Origin: CAZSMK01 sp964608095
GTDB lineage: Bacteria; Sumerlaeota; Sumerlaeia; MWCT01; JAGHBZ01
DNA length: 56,343 nt
Assembly (NCBI GenBank): GCA_964608095.1
Contig: CAZSMK010000121.1
Coordinates: 1 to 56,343 of the forward strand
Reading direction: 5' to 3'
Positions 1-7,647 of this stretch are shown here, piece after piece. Every line of letters starts with the position of its first letter. Position 1 is the stretch's first letter. Below the pieces are notes generated by a model, which searched no databases, was not told where the DNA came from, and saw nothing but the letters and a program-made list of their open reading frames with translations. A program made the translations under genes and the position numbers.

Positions 1-140
1 CGGGGACGCTTATCCTACAGTATTAAAAAGGGGTGACAAGCGGGGACGCTTATCCTACAGTATTAAAAAGGGGTGACAAGCGGGGACGCTTATCCTACAG
101 TATTAAAAGGGGGTGACAAGCGGGGGGCTTATTCTACATT
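1..140 (-). repeat. 40-bp tandem repeat, REP-like hairpin units
   Basis: Three nearly identical 40-bp units (1-40, 41-80, 81-120; the third differs by one base in the A/G run) and a degenerate fourth start at 121. Each junction holds a small perfect hairpin on the plus strand, AAGCG-GGGA-CGCTT (38-51 and 78-91). Read on the minus strand, every hairpin is preceded by GTAG (complement of CTAC at 15-18, 55-58, 95-98). The fourth copy has diverged but still has GTAG (134-137) and a hairpin, AAGC-GGGGG-GCTT (118-130). A GTAG tetranucleotide followed by a short palindrome is the layout known for REP elements mobilised by RAYT transposases; no such transposase is in this window. The array begins in phase at base 1, so it probably continues beyond the window. 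Confidence 0.8.
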
Positions 141-312
141 TTTTTTCGCTGGGGTAACACGTTTTGGAAGGGATTTGAAAGTCTCCCAACGTCCAGGGCA
201 GGGGCTGATTTTGTGAGGTAAAAAAATCATGATGTCCTCCAGAGTCTTGTATGATGTGCTTTTCCCAATTTCGCGAAAGACTCAATAAAAAGGAATTATG
301 TCTTTTTGCCTA

Positions 313-342
313 TTGACTTGAGACAGTTGAGATAGTTATAAT
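313..342 (+). promoter_or_regulatory. sigma70-type promoter for tRNA-Gln (and perhaps prs)
   Basis: TTGACT at 313-318 and a perfect TATAAT at 337-342 are separated by 18 bp. The predicted start site near 349 lies about 45 nt upstream of the tRNA. I see no obvious terminator between the tRNA and prs, so co-transcription is possible. The rest of 141-394 is AT-rich and I see no gene in it. Confidence 0.6.
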
Positions 343-394
343 AAAATTGATTTTTTATGATGAGAAGATATACGCAAGTAGAAGCGGGTTAAGC

Positions 395-469
395 TGGGGG
401 TTAGCCAAGTGGAAAGGCACGGGACTTTGGCTCCCGCATGCGTAGGTTCGAATCCTACACCCCCAGCCA
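395..469 (+). tRNA. tRNA-Gln (anticodon UUG)
   Basis: A full cloverleaf can be drawn. The acceptor stem is TGGGGGT (395-401) with ACCCCCA (459-465). The anticodon arm is CGGGA-CTTTGGC-TCCCG (420-436) with anticodon TTG. The T arm is GTAGG-TTCGAAT-CCTAC (442-458). Discriminator G466 is followed by an encoded CCA (467-469). The first base T, the GCCA end and the D-arm sequence resemble E. coli glutamine tRNAs. Confidence 0.96.
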
Positions 470-586
470 ATTATTTTGTGCCTGAAAAGAGTTGACCCTC
501 TCAAGGTGTTTTTTCATAATTTAATCTCCTGATTATGTGAACACAAAGGAGCATTGATAAAAAACAAGAGGAATGTGGAGAAAGAA

Positions 587-1552
587 ATGGCTTATAGCAA
601 AGGTGATTTATTTGTCATACCGGGGAAGGGTAGCCGTGCGCTGACGGAAAGTATATGCAAACAACTCGATCTTGAACCTGCCAATATCGAGAGCAAACGT
701 TTCAGCGATGAAGAAATCTGGGTCAAGATCAACGAGAATGTGCGCGGCTCTGATGTATTTGTAGTTCAGTCGACGTATACACCGGCAAACGAACATCTCT
801 TCGAGCTCTTTCTCATAATGGATGCGTTGAAACGCGCCAGTGCGGAGCGTATTACTGCTGTCATTCCTTATTTCGGCTATGCGCGCCAGGACAGGAAAGA
901 CCAGGGGAGGGTGGCTCTGTCCGCCAAATTGGTCGCAAATCTGATTACGACCGCCGGGGCAGACCGTGTGTTAACCATTGATCTACATGCGGGTCAGATA
1001 CAGGGATTTTTTGATATTCCCGTCGATCATCTCTCCGCTGCTCCCCTATTAGTTAATTTCGTGAAGACACTCGATTTCAAGGACCATATTGTGGTGTCAC
1101 CTGACGTCGGTAATGTTAAACAAGCGCGAGGTTTTGCGCAACGACTCGATACCACACTTGCCGTCGTAGACAAGCGCCGACCACATCCAAACGTAGCGGA
1201 GGTAATGAACGTCATCGGCGACATAAAGGGTCACAACGTGTTTATGTTCGATGATATGATCGACACCGCAGGAACGATTGTAAACGCTGCTTTTGCCTTG
1301 AAAGAACGTGGCGCTGGCGAAATTTACGCCTGTTGCACACATCCAGTTTTTTCCGGCAAGGCTCTTGAAAAAATTAATGAGTCTCCCCTGAAAGCCGTAA
1401 TCGTAACCGATACCATCCCGCTCGACTCAAAGGAACCAAGAGACAAAATACAGGTCGTTTCCGTTGCGCCTCTTTTCGCGGAGGCTATCAATCGTATCCA
1501 TAGACATCTTTCATTGAGCGAAATGTTCGACAGTCCTGTCATTAAGCCATAA
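587..1552 (+). CDS. prs: ribose-phosphate pyrophosphokinase (PRPP synthase)
   Basis: Makes PRPP from ribose 5-phosphate and ATP, feeding purine, pyrimidine, histidine and NAD synthesis in the cytoplasm. The product is 321 residues, a normal family length. Visible motifs are the ATP-binding flexible loop starting RQDRKDQGR and the PRPP-binding loop VFMFDDMIDTAGT. I chose ATG 587, which has GGAG six bases upstream. An in-frame TTG at 554 would add 11 residues, but its AGGAG lies only two bases away. It opens a block with rplY (ctc) 23 bp downstream and pth, a common bacterial arrangement; pyrR, pyrB and pyrC, which depend on PRPP metabolism, lie far downstream in this window. Confidence 0.96.
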   Translation: MAYSKGDLFVIPGKGSRALTESICKQLDLEPANIESKRFSDEEIWVKINENVRGSDVFVVQSTYTPANEHLFELFLIMDALKRASAERITAVIPYFGYARQDRKDQGRVALSAKLVANLITTAGADRVLTIDLHAGQIQGFFDIPVDHLSAAPLLVNFVKTLDFKDHIVVSPDVGNVKQARGFAQRLDTTLAVVDKRRPHPNVAEVMNVIGDIKGHNVFMFDDMIDTAGTIVNAAFALKERGAGEIYACCTHPVFSGKALEKINESPLKAVIVTDTIPLDSKEPRDKIQVVSVAPLFAEAINRIHRHLSLSEMFDSPVIKP

Positions 1553-1575
1553 ATAACAAGCGAGGAGTTAAAAAG

Positions 1576-2283
1576 ATGCGTACACAAGAAGAATTTTATC
1601 TTAAAGCAGAATCGAGAAAAGCCCACGGTAAAGGTGTCGCCCGTAAGCTCCGTGCTGCGGGATTTATACCCGCGGTTCTCTACGGGGATAAGCAACCTCC
1701 CCAAATGCTAACGTTAAACCAAAAAGATTTCGAATATACGCTTCAGAAAATTGCCGGAGAAAGTGTATTGATATCACTCCACATCGAGGGAAGCGACGAA
1801 ACAGAACAGGTGTTTATAAAAGAAGCGCAGCGCCATCCCGTAACAGATCACATCATTCATGCGGATCTTTTCCGGGTACCGTTGACCAAAAAAATCCGTA
1901 TCGAGGTGCCGGTACATCCAGCGGGTAAAGCGGTTGGTGTTAAAAAAGGTGGTATACTCGAGACGCTCACGCGGAGCATTGAAATAAAATGCTTGCCTAC
2001 CCGGATACCTCAGCACATCGAGGTTGATATATCCGAGCTTGAAGTGCATCACTCGGTTCATGTTCGAGATATAACGCTCGAACCCGAAATCGAAGTACTC
2101 ACTCCACTGGATACAGCCCTGTTCACCATAGTACCACCCAAAATAGAGGTTGAGGCGCCGAAAGAAGAGGAAGAGGGAGCGTTGATTGAAGGAGAGAAAG
2201 AAATAGCCGAACCCGAAGTCATTGGAAAAGGCAAAGAGACAAAAGAAGAGTCCGGTGAAGCGAAAAAAGAAGAGAAAGACTGA
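1576..2283 (+). CDS. rplY: 50S ribosomal protein L25/TL5/CTC family, long form
   Basis: A 235-residue 5S-rRNA-binding protein of the long (TL5/CTC) type. The N-terminal L25 domain (about residues 8-95) contains GKGVARKLRAAGFIPAVLYG, followed by the beta-rich TL5 C-terminal domain (about 100-190). The last 45 residues are a highly charged Glu/Lys tail. ATG 1576 is preceded by GAGGAG. It lies between prs and pth and its stop is only 2 bp from the pth start, so the two are almost certainly co-transcribed and possibly translationally coupled. The charged tail is longer than in the minimal form but such tails are common in this family. Confidence 0.94.
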   Translation: MRTQEEFYLKAESRKAHGKGVARKLRAAGFIPAVLYGDKQPPQMLTLNQKDFEYTLQKIAGESVLISLHIEGSDETEQVFIKEAQRHPVTDHIIHADLFRVPLTKKIRIEVPVHPAGKAVGVKKGGILETLTRSIEIKCLPTRIPQHIEVDISELEVHHSVHVRDITLEPEIEVLTPLDTALFTIVPPKIEVEAPKEEEEGALIEGEKEIAEPEVIGKGKETKEESGEAKKEEKD

Positions 2284-2285
2284 TT

Positions 2286-2870
2286 ATGCGCCTTATCGCG
2301 GGATTAGGCAATCCGGGAAGACATTATCGCGCTACACCTCATAATGTGGGGTTCGAGGTTATCGATTGTTTGGCGCAACGATGGAAGATCAAACTGAAAA
2401 CCTCACGAAAAGAAAAATGTGTAAGCGGAAGCGGCATTCGATCAAGTGACGAAATCATATTGCTCAAACCTCTTTCGTACATGAACTTAAGCGGAGAAGT
2501 AGTCGAGAATGTCGTACACAAATGTTCATTGACACCGAAAGATATACTCATACTCTGCGATGATGTGAACCTCCCCATTGGACGCTTAAGGCTGAGACAG
2601 CGCGGCACTGATGGAGGGCATAAGGGATTGCGGTCAATAATTCAGCGACTCGGGACGATTGATTTTGCACGCCTCCGCATCGGGGTCGCGCCTCGGGATG
2701 AAATTATTGAAGATATGACGGAATATGTGCTGAGTCCTGTTATAAAAAAGTATCGAGCCGTCATGGGTGAAATGATAGTCATCGCCGCTGAGTGTGTAGG
2801 TTTCGTCCTCGATAACGGAATCGATAAGGCGATGGCTCATTACAATTCGATTGATTTAATTAAAAAATAG
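2286..2870 (+). CDS. pth: peptidyl-tRNA hydrolase
   Basis: Releases peptides from peptidyl-tRNAs that have dropped off ribosomes. The 194-residue length is typical. The N-terminal signature GLGNPGRHYRATPHNVGF carries the catalytic histidine (His19), and CDDVNLPIGRLRLRQRGTDG carries the conserved Asp and basic region, followed by GGHKGLRS. Its start lies 2 bp after the rplY stop, and the ribosome-binding purines are inside the rplY tail. An rpsF leader follows after about 110 bp. Confidence 0.96.
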   Translation: MRLIAGLGNPGRHYRATPHNVGFEVIDCLAQRWKIKLKTSRKEKCVSGSGIRSSDEIILLKPLSYMNLSGEVVENVVHKCSLTPKDILILCDDVNLPIGRLRLRQRGTDGGHKGLRSIIQRLGTIDFARLRIGVAPRDEIIEDMTEYVLSPVIKKYRAVMGEMIVIAAECVGFVLDNGIDKAMAHYNSIDLIKK

Positions 2871-2905
2871 CGTGTGAATTACGATACATACTTTATAAAA
2901 TCTCT

Positions 2906-2957
2906 GTTCAATTTGATTGTTACAGTCAAAATTGAACCGTGACCGGTCTTAAGGTCA
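2906..2957 (+). promoter_or_regulatory. paired hairpins in the rpsF leader, possible S6:S18 autoregulatory site
   Basis: Two stem-loops lie just before rpsF. The first pairs GTTCAATTT (2906-2914) with AAATTGAAC (2929-2937). The second pairs TGACC (2940-2944) with GGTCA (2953-2957) around GGTCTTAA. A CCG lies between them (2937-2939). An S6:S18-binding mRNA structure with a conserved CCG is known upstream of rpsF in many bacteria. That this is the same element is inference from position and the CCG only. The first hairpin could instead be a weak terminator for pth, but it has no T-tract. Confidence 0.3.
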
Positions 2958-2978
2958 TGTCCGAAGGGAGGTGTAACC

Positions 2979-3488
2979 ATGAGGTATTATGAAACAGTCA
3001 TTGTGTATGATGCCGGGGTTGACGATGCATCAATCAAGCAACAAATTGATGATGTGCGACATTTTATCGCGGACCATGAAGGAGACATCATACATATTGA
3101 TGAATGGGGACGCCGTCGTCTTGCATATCCAATTAAAAAGAAGGAAAGCGGCTACTATACCATTATCAATTTTTCCTTGAAAAATCCCGATGTCCTGTCC
3201 GCATTCGACCGATTTTTGAAACTCCGAGAACCCATCCTGCGCCATATAATTCTTCGTTCACAGAGTTCCAAAGCAGAGGTTACCGAGTCGAGAAAAAACG
3301 GGAAAGAAGAAATGGAAGGAGAGGAAAGGACACCGGCTTCAACCACTGAATCGCAACAGACAGAACCTGAACAGCAGATCAGTGTGCCTGAACAGGAGGA
3401 ACAAAGACCCGAGATCGCAGAAAAAGCACCCGAGGCGAACACCTCTTCTCCAGAAGAAAAAGCCGGAGAAGGTTCTGTTCGCGAATAA
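2979..3488 (+). CDS. rpsF: 30S ribosomal protein S6 with long acidic tail
   Basis: S6 binds the central domain of 16S rRNA together with S18. Residues 1 to about 95 form the S6 fold, with the typical start MRYYETVIVYDAGV, the central EWGRRRLAYPIKKKESGYY and the strand end EPILRHIIL. After it comes a tail of about 70 residues rich in Glu, Gln and Ser, so the 169-residue protein is clearly longer than the usual 95-135. A strong GGGAGGTG lies upstream of ATG 2979. It leads the rpsF-ssb-rpsR-DUF2232-rplI cluster. Confidence 0.95.
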   Translation: MRYYETVIVYDAGVDDASIKQQIDDVRHFIADHEGDIIHIDEWGRRRLAYPIKKKESGYYTIINFSLKNPDVLSAFDRFLKLREPILRHIILRSQSSKAEVTESRKNGKEEMEGEERTPASTTESQQTEPEQQISVPEQEEQRPEIAEKAPEANTSSPEEKAGEGSVRE

Positions 3489-3630
3489 ACAAAAGCGTTG
3501 ATTTCGTTTTTCAAAGAATTTCTGTTGATTTCGCTCAAAAGGTTTAATAAAAATGGATGATAAAAACTCATGAATTAATCCTGTGTTATCAACAGGGTGT
3601 CGATTAAAATCTGAACGTGGAGGATTCACC

Positions 3631-4104
3631 ATGTTGGAAATTAACAAGACATTTTTGCTGGGGAACTTGACGCGAGACCCTGATGTCCGCTATCTGCCTT
3701 CCGGCACAATGGTTTCCGAATTTGACCTTGCCGTTAATCGAACGTACAAGGACAAAAATGGAGAACAGAAACAGGAGACCCTGTTTATTAGAATCGAGAG
3801 CATGGGCAAATTGGCTGAATTTGTATCGGAGTATTTAAAAAAGGGCAGACGAGTCTATGTTGAAGGCAGGTTGCGCAAGGATTCCTGGGAAAGTAAAGAA
3901 GGACAAAAACGATCGCGAATTGTTCTTCATAGCGACCGTATACAATTTGCCGACCCAAGACCGTCTTCTCAAGAGCAAAATAGAGAAGCGGTCGCTTCCA
4001 GCAAGAGTAGCGAACAGGAGGAAGGCGAATCAGATGATGATGAACTTCCAACCATTGATATTGGTAATGATGAATCATCAACTGAAAACAATATGCCTTT
4101 TTAG
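3631..4104 (+). CDS. ssb: single-stranded DNA-binding protein
   Basis: Binds single-stranded DNA in replication and repair. The OB fold occupies about residues 1-105 (NKTFLLGNLTRDPDVRYLPS, then the RRVYVEGRLR segment). A flexible acidic and Ser/Gln-rich linker follows, and the protein ends in NNMPF, a weak form of the DDDIPF tip that recruits partner proteins. I chose ATG 3631 because GTGGAGG lies seven bases upstream; the open frame extends further upstream to 3583 without support. The protein is 157 residues. It lies between rpsF and rpsR, a very common arrangement. Confidence 0.95.
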   Translation: MLEINKTFLLGNLTRDPDVRYLPSGTMVSEFDLAVNRTYKDKNGEQKQETLFIRIESMGKLAEFVSEYLKKGRRVYVEGRLRKDSWESKEGQKRSRIVLHSDRIQFADPRPSSQEQNREAVASSKSSEQEEGESDDDELPTIDIGNDESSTENNMPF

Positions 4105-4133
4105 ACAAGAAGAAAAGAAATTGGGAGGTAACA

Positions 4134-4460
4134 ATGAACAATCGTGACGAACAAAGATCAAGACGTGAAAGAACACGCGATTCAGATACAAATGATAGTC
4201 GAGGAGGGCGGCGCAGTTCGTCGAATTCTTATAAACAACGGACGCGCTCCTTTCGCAGGCGTAAAGTTTGTTATTTCTGTAAAATGAAAATAGATGACAT
4301 TGACTACAAAAACATCAAGCAGTTGCGACGTTTTGTCACAGAACGAGGGAAAATAATCCCCCGCCGAATAACTGGAACTTGCGCGTTTCATCAACGTCTG
4401 TTGGGCCATGCCATCAAGCGAGCGCGAAACGTTACGCTTCTTCCATATAAAGCGGGCTAA
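4134..4460 (+). CDS. rpsR: 30S ribosomal protein S18, zinc-type, with Arg/Ser-rich N-terminal extension
   Basis: S18 pairs with S6 on the small subunit. The family core begins near residue 44 with RRKVCYFC and contains the usual YKNIKQLRRFVTERGKI and PRRITGTCAFHQR segments. The Cys-x-x-Cys plus a later Cys/His pattern suggests a zinc-binding form. The first ~43 residues are an unusual hydrophilic extension dense in Arg, Ser and Asp, making the protein 108 residues instead of about 75-90. GGGAGG precedes ATG 4134. It follows ssb by 29 bp. Confidence 0.95.
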   Translation: MNNRDEQRSRRERTRDSDTNDSRGGRRSSSNSYKQRTRSFRRRKVCYFCKMKIDDIDYKNIKQLRRFVTERGKIIPRRITGTCAFHQRLLGHAIKRARNVTLLPYKAG

Positions 4461-4496
4461 ATCCACGGATTTGCTCCTTATATGCGTTGATGTGCA

Positions 4497-5504
4497 ATGG
4501 CATGCGAATTGAATAACCACCGGAGGCGATATCAGGGCGATGGTGTCTCTTTTTTAAGACCGGTATCCGGAGGGATGCTTCTCCTGACATTCACCCTCAT
4601 TGCAGATATTTTCGGTCTATCTGGTTTCTTTTTTTTGGCTTTGATTCCTTTTCTAACTCTCAAATTTGTCTTTATTCCTGCAGGATTAAATAAACGATGG
4701 AGCCTGTCGGTTCTTCTTCTCATCGCTCTCATAGCCACAATCGTAACGGGATTCTCCTGGTCAAGCGTCACCTTGCTCGCGTGGATGACATCAACGTTTG
4801 TCGTGGTATATATGTTTCCGGGAATTATAAAACGCGACGACGATTTGGCGTTTCTCTTTGCCCTCTTATTTATAGTGTCATTTGCAGGATTTGCCGTACT
4901 GCACGGGCTTATAGTACAAAAATCGCCTGTAAATGAAGCAGCGTCATTTATTCATGCCAATATGGAAACCATAGAACAGGCGTTAGACCAAGCCGCAAAG
5001 GAAGCGACACCCGAACAAGCAGAGGCATTAAAAAAACAATGGGAAACACTCAACCCAAGGATTCCTTTTTACTTGTTTGGCTCTATCTTTGCCTTTCACA
5101 TGACTATTGTCTTCGCTACCTTTCGCAGGACATTTTTCAAATGGGTTCATGGTAATGTTCCGCCACTGCTCAATTTTCGTTCTAAAGAAAAGTATGTTTT
5201 TATCTTGATTTTCGCCTTATGTGGAGAAATAATGGCTCGTTTACTACACATTGATGATATCTTTTATATAAGCCGCTTTTTATTAATTTTTATGGGAATA
5301 ATATATTTTATTATCGGATTGGTCATTGTTGTTGCCCTTTTTCAACGGCAATCGAAATCCTTTGTGTCATTCCTGATTCCCGCGGTAATGATGTTGCTTA
5401 TTGTGATTAGACCACTTGCCGCCACTGTAATCGGTGTGGCGGATATATGGATTGATTTTCGAAACTTGCGCACAACAAAACGCAGAGAGGCATCGGAGAA
5501 ATGA
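4497..5504 (+). CDS. DUF2232 (YybS-like) integral membrane protein
   Basis: A polytopic inner-membrane protein of about 335 residues with around eight hydrophobic segments and a hydrophilic helical insertion near residues 155-185. Its position between rpsR and rplI, where DUF2232/YybS proteins are very often found, supports the family call; the function is unknown. The start is uncertain. ATG 4497 has a poor ribosome-binding site, while ATG 4575 directly abuts GGAGGG and would begin just before the first membrane segment. The stop overlaps the rplI start by 4 bp (ATGA), so translation is probably coupled. Confidence 0.75.
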   Translation: MACELNNHRRRYQGDGVSFLRPVSGGMLLLTFTLIADIFGLSGFFFLALIPFLTLKFVFIPAGLNKRWSLSVLLLIALIATIVTGFSWSSVTLLAWMTSTFVVVYMFPGIIKRDDDLAFLFALLFIVSFAGFAVLHGLIVQKSPVNEAASFIHANMETIEQALDQAAKEATPEQAEALKKQWETLNPRIPFYLFGSIFAFHMTIVFATFRRTFFKWVHGNVPPLLNFRSKEKYVFILIFALCGEIMARLLHIDDIFYISRFLLIFMGIIYFIIGLVIVVALFQRQSKSFVSFLIPAVMMLLIVIRPLAATVIGVADIWIDFRNLRTTKRREASEK

Positions 5505-5947
5505 AAGTGATTCTGTTAGACACGCACCCCAAATTAGGCAAAGCGGGGGACATTATTCAAGTCAACGATGGTTATTTCCGTAACTTCCTCAAGCCGCGTA
5601 AACTCGCGCTCGAGGCGACCAACAAGAACAAAAAATTACTCGAGCAAAAGAAATTGCACTTAAAACGTGCGGCATTGAAAGAACTTCACGACGCAGAACT
5701 GCTCAAAGAGCGTCTCGAGGAATTAACGCTTGTCGCACGCCTCAAAGCAGGAGAGAACGACCGGCTTTTCGGTTCCGTGACCTCCGCTGATATTGCAGAA
5801 CTGCTCGAAAAACAAGGCTTTGAAATCGATAAAAAACGTATAGAACTATCCGAGACCTTGAATAAATTGGGGCTGTACACGGTACATGTACATTTGCATC
5901 AGGAAATCAGCGCCAAGGTTAAAGTGTTGGTGGAGAAAGAACAATAA
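5501..5947 (+). CDS. rplI: 50S ribosomal protein L9
   Basis: A 148-residue protein with the classic two-domain L9 layout. The N-terminal domain carries GKAGDIIQVNDGYFRNFLKP, followed by the long connecting helix (about residues 41-75) and a C-terminal domain with NDRLFGSVTSADIAELL. The start overlaps the upstream DUF2232 stop in ATGA, with no separate ribosome-binding site needed. A radical SAM gene follows after 18 bp. Confidence 0.97.
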   Translation: MKVILLDTHPKLGKAGDIIQVNDGYFRNFLKPRKLALEATNKNKKLLEQKKLHLKRAALKELHDAELLKERLEELTLVARLKAGENDRLFGSVTSADIAELLEKQGFEIDKKRIELSETLNKLGLYTVHVHLHQEISAKVKVLVEKEQ

Positions 5948-5965
5948 TATTCTGGATAAGAATCT

Positions 5966-7585
5966 ATGGCACGAATTGCATTCATAACGACGTATAATCC
6001 CGGCGCAATCGGACCGCGCTACATAGGCGCTGCTATGAAAGAGGCGGGACACGAAGTCTGGTTTGTTCATTTCAAAGAGTTCAAAACCGCGGGAGTTCCC
6101 ACGCACGAATATGAACACCATAAACGACTTGACGAATTCAAAATGCTGTATATCAGGATACCACGTCCCGGCTATGTACTTTACGTGCCGTATCCTTATC
6201 CCATTACGGACACAGAACGACGTCTCCTTATAAAGGCGCTCAAGGATATCGATCCCGATATAATAGCATTTTCTTTCTATTCGGTAACTCTTGAATTGAC
6301 AAAACAGCTCACGGCTATGCTCCACAAAGAAATGCCGGGCATTCCCATAATGTGGGGAGGAGTTCATTGCATTATTCGTCCGGAGGAATGCATTGAACAT
6401 GCCGACATTGTATGCGCAGGTGAGGGAGAAGAGGTTGCCACAGAATTGCTCAACAACTGGGACGATTACAAGAAGGGTAACACCCCGGACCTTCCCGGGA
6501 TGTGGTTCCGTCAGAACGGCAAAATCATCTCCAGAGACGAACATCCAGTGATCAAGGACATCGATAAACTGCCTTTTCCCCTTGCGGGCGAGAACGAGAT
6601 ACTGATCGACAACGACATGATAAGCGAAAAGATGAGCCAACCGGGAGATTTTCTCAATGCGCATATTTACGTCTTCACCGAACGTGGCTGTCCATACCGC
6701 TGTGCCTATTGCATCCACAGTATGCTCCGGGATAAGGGATTCAAACACTTCCGCCGGCGTTCCGTAGATGATGTTATTGCCGAAACCGCCGACCGAGTCA
6801 ACCGGCTCGGTATGCGGCATATCATTTACCATGACGAAATCTTCGTTATCCAGCCCGAATGGGTTCGTGAATTCAGCCGGAAATTCAAAGAAAACTTCGG
6901 CAAGTATGGCATCACCTATACCGGATATGTTCATCCTATTCATACCACCATGGAAATGCTTGAATGGATGTTCGATGCCGGGTTGACGGTCACCGGCATG
7001 GGGATTCAATCAGGAAGTGAACGCGTCTGCAAAGATGTCTACAACAGACCATGGATGCCTGAGAAGACTGTTCAGTTGTCAGAGATGTTGAGCAAATTCC
7101 CCTTCAAGCAAGTTCAATACGAAGTCATCACCAACAGCGTATTCGAGACGGAAGAAGACCGGCGTGAGACACTCGAGTTTCTGCTCAAACTACATCGCCC
7201 GTTTGATATTGAACTTTTCGGACTGGTGATCTACCCGATCTGCGAACTTATAAACAGAAAACCGCTGGTCGACAACCTCGACGATAACGAAATGCTTTTT
7301 TGGAATATGATTTATCACCTCACAGGTGTGGAGGGCGTGGATAAAGATTTTATACGCGAGTTGAGCCATAATCACTACCTGCGAGAACATTCGGATGTAC
7401 TGGAAAAGTTCGTTATCGGTATCACAAACGTGAATCAGGAACGTCGAAAGTTGCAATGGGAAAAACAGCAGAGTGAACGAAAAACTGATTTAAAATACGA
7501 ACCACAACCACACAGGATGAAAGATACCGTTCGGCGTATGCTTCGCAAGGCTCGTAATACCTTCATCCTGCCTGATCGAACCTGA
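5966..7585 (+). CDS. B12-binding-domain radical SAM protein of unknown reaction
   Basis: A 539-residue protein. Residues 1 to about 165 resemble a cobalamin-binding Rossmann domain (IAFITTYNPGAIGPRYIGAA, then IMWGGVHCIIRPEEC and CAGEGEEVATELL). The radical SAM core follows, with the 4Fe-4S motif RGCPYRCAYC (Cys242, Cys246, Cys249). Family knowledge says such enzymes do methylations or radical rearrangements on lipids, cofactors or natural products; the substrate cannot be told here. It starts 18 bp after rplI on the same strand, so it may be transcribed with the ribosomal block. No lipid or antibiotic genes adjoin it. The last 40 residues are basic. Confidence 0.85.
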   Translation: MARIAFITTYNPGAIGPRYIGAAMKEAGHEVWFVHFKEFKTAGVPTHEYEHHKRLDEFKMLYIRIPRPGYVLYVPYPYPITDTERRLLIKALKDIDPDIIAFSFYSVTLELTKQLTAMLHKEMPGIPIMWGGVHCIIRPEECIEHADIVCAGEGEEVATELLNNWDDYKKGNTPDLPGMWFRQNGKIISRDEHPVIKDIDKLPFPLAGENEILIDNDMISEKMSQPGDFLNAHIYVFTERGCPYRCAYCIHSMLRDKGFKHFRRRSVDDVIAETADRVNRLGMRHIIYHDEIFVIQPEWVREFSRKFKENFGKYGITYTGYVHPIHTTMEMLEWMFDAGLTVTGMGIQSGSERVCKDVYNRPWMPEKTVQLSEMLSKFPFKQVQYEVITNSVFETEEDRRETLEFLLKLHRPFDIELFGLVIYPICELINRKPLVDNLDDNEMLFWNMIYHLTGVEGVDKDFIRELSHNHYLREHSDVLEKFVIGITNVNQERRKLQWEKQQSERKTDLKYEPQPHRMKDTVRRMLRKARNTFILPDRT

Positions 7586-7647
7586 ATCATCCCATACTGT
7601 CTTCTCAGGAGTAAATTCGAAGAAAAACCATACCAAAAGCGTGCAGA

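Noticed and set aside
1..140. CRISPR-like array
   Set aside because: The 40-bp units are directly adjacent with no spacers, and no cas gene is nearby.
5846..7009. Long open frame on the minus strand opposite the radical SAM gene
   Set aside because: It is a shadow of rplI and the radical SAM gene; the plus-strand frames carry clear motifs.
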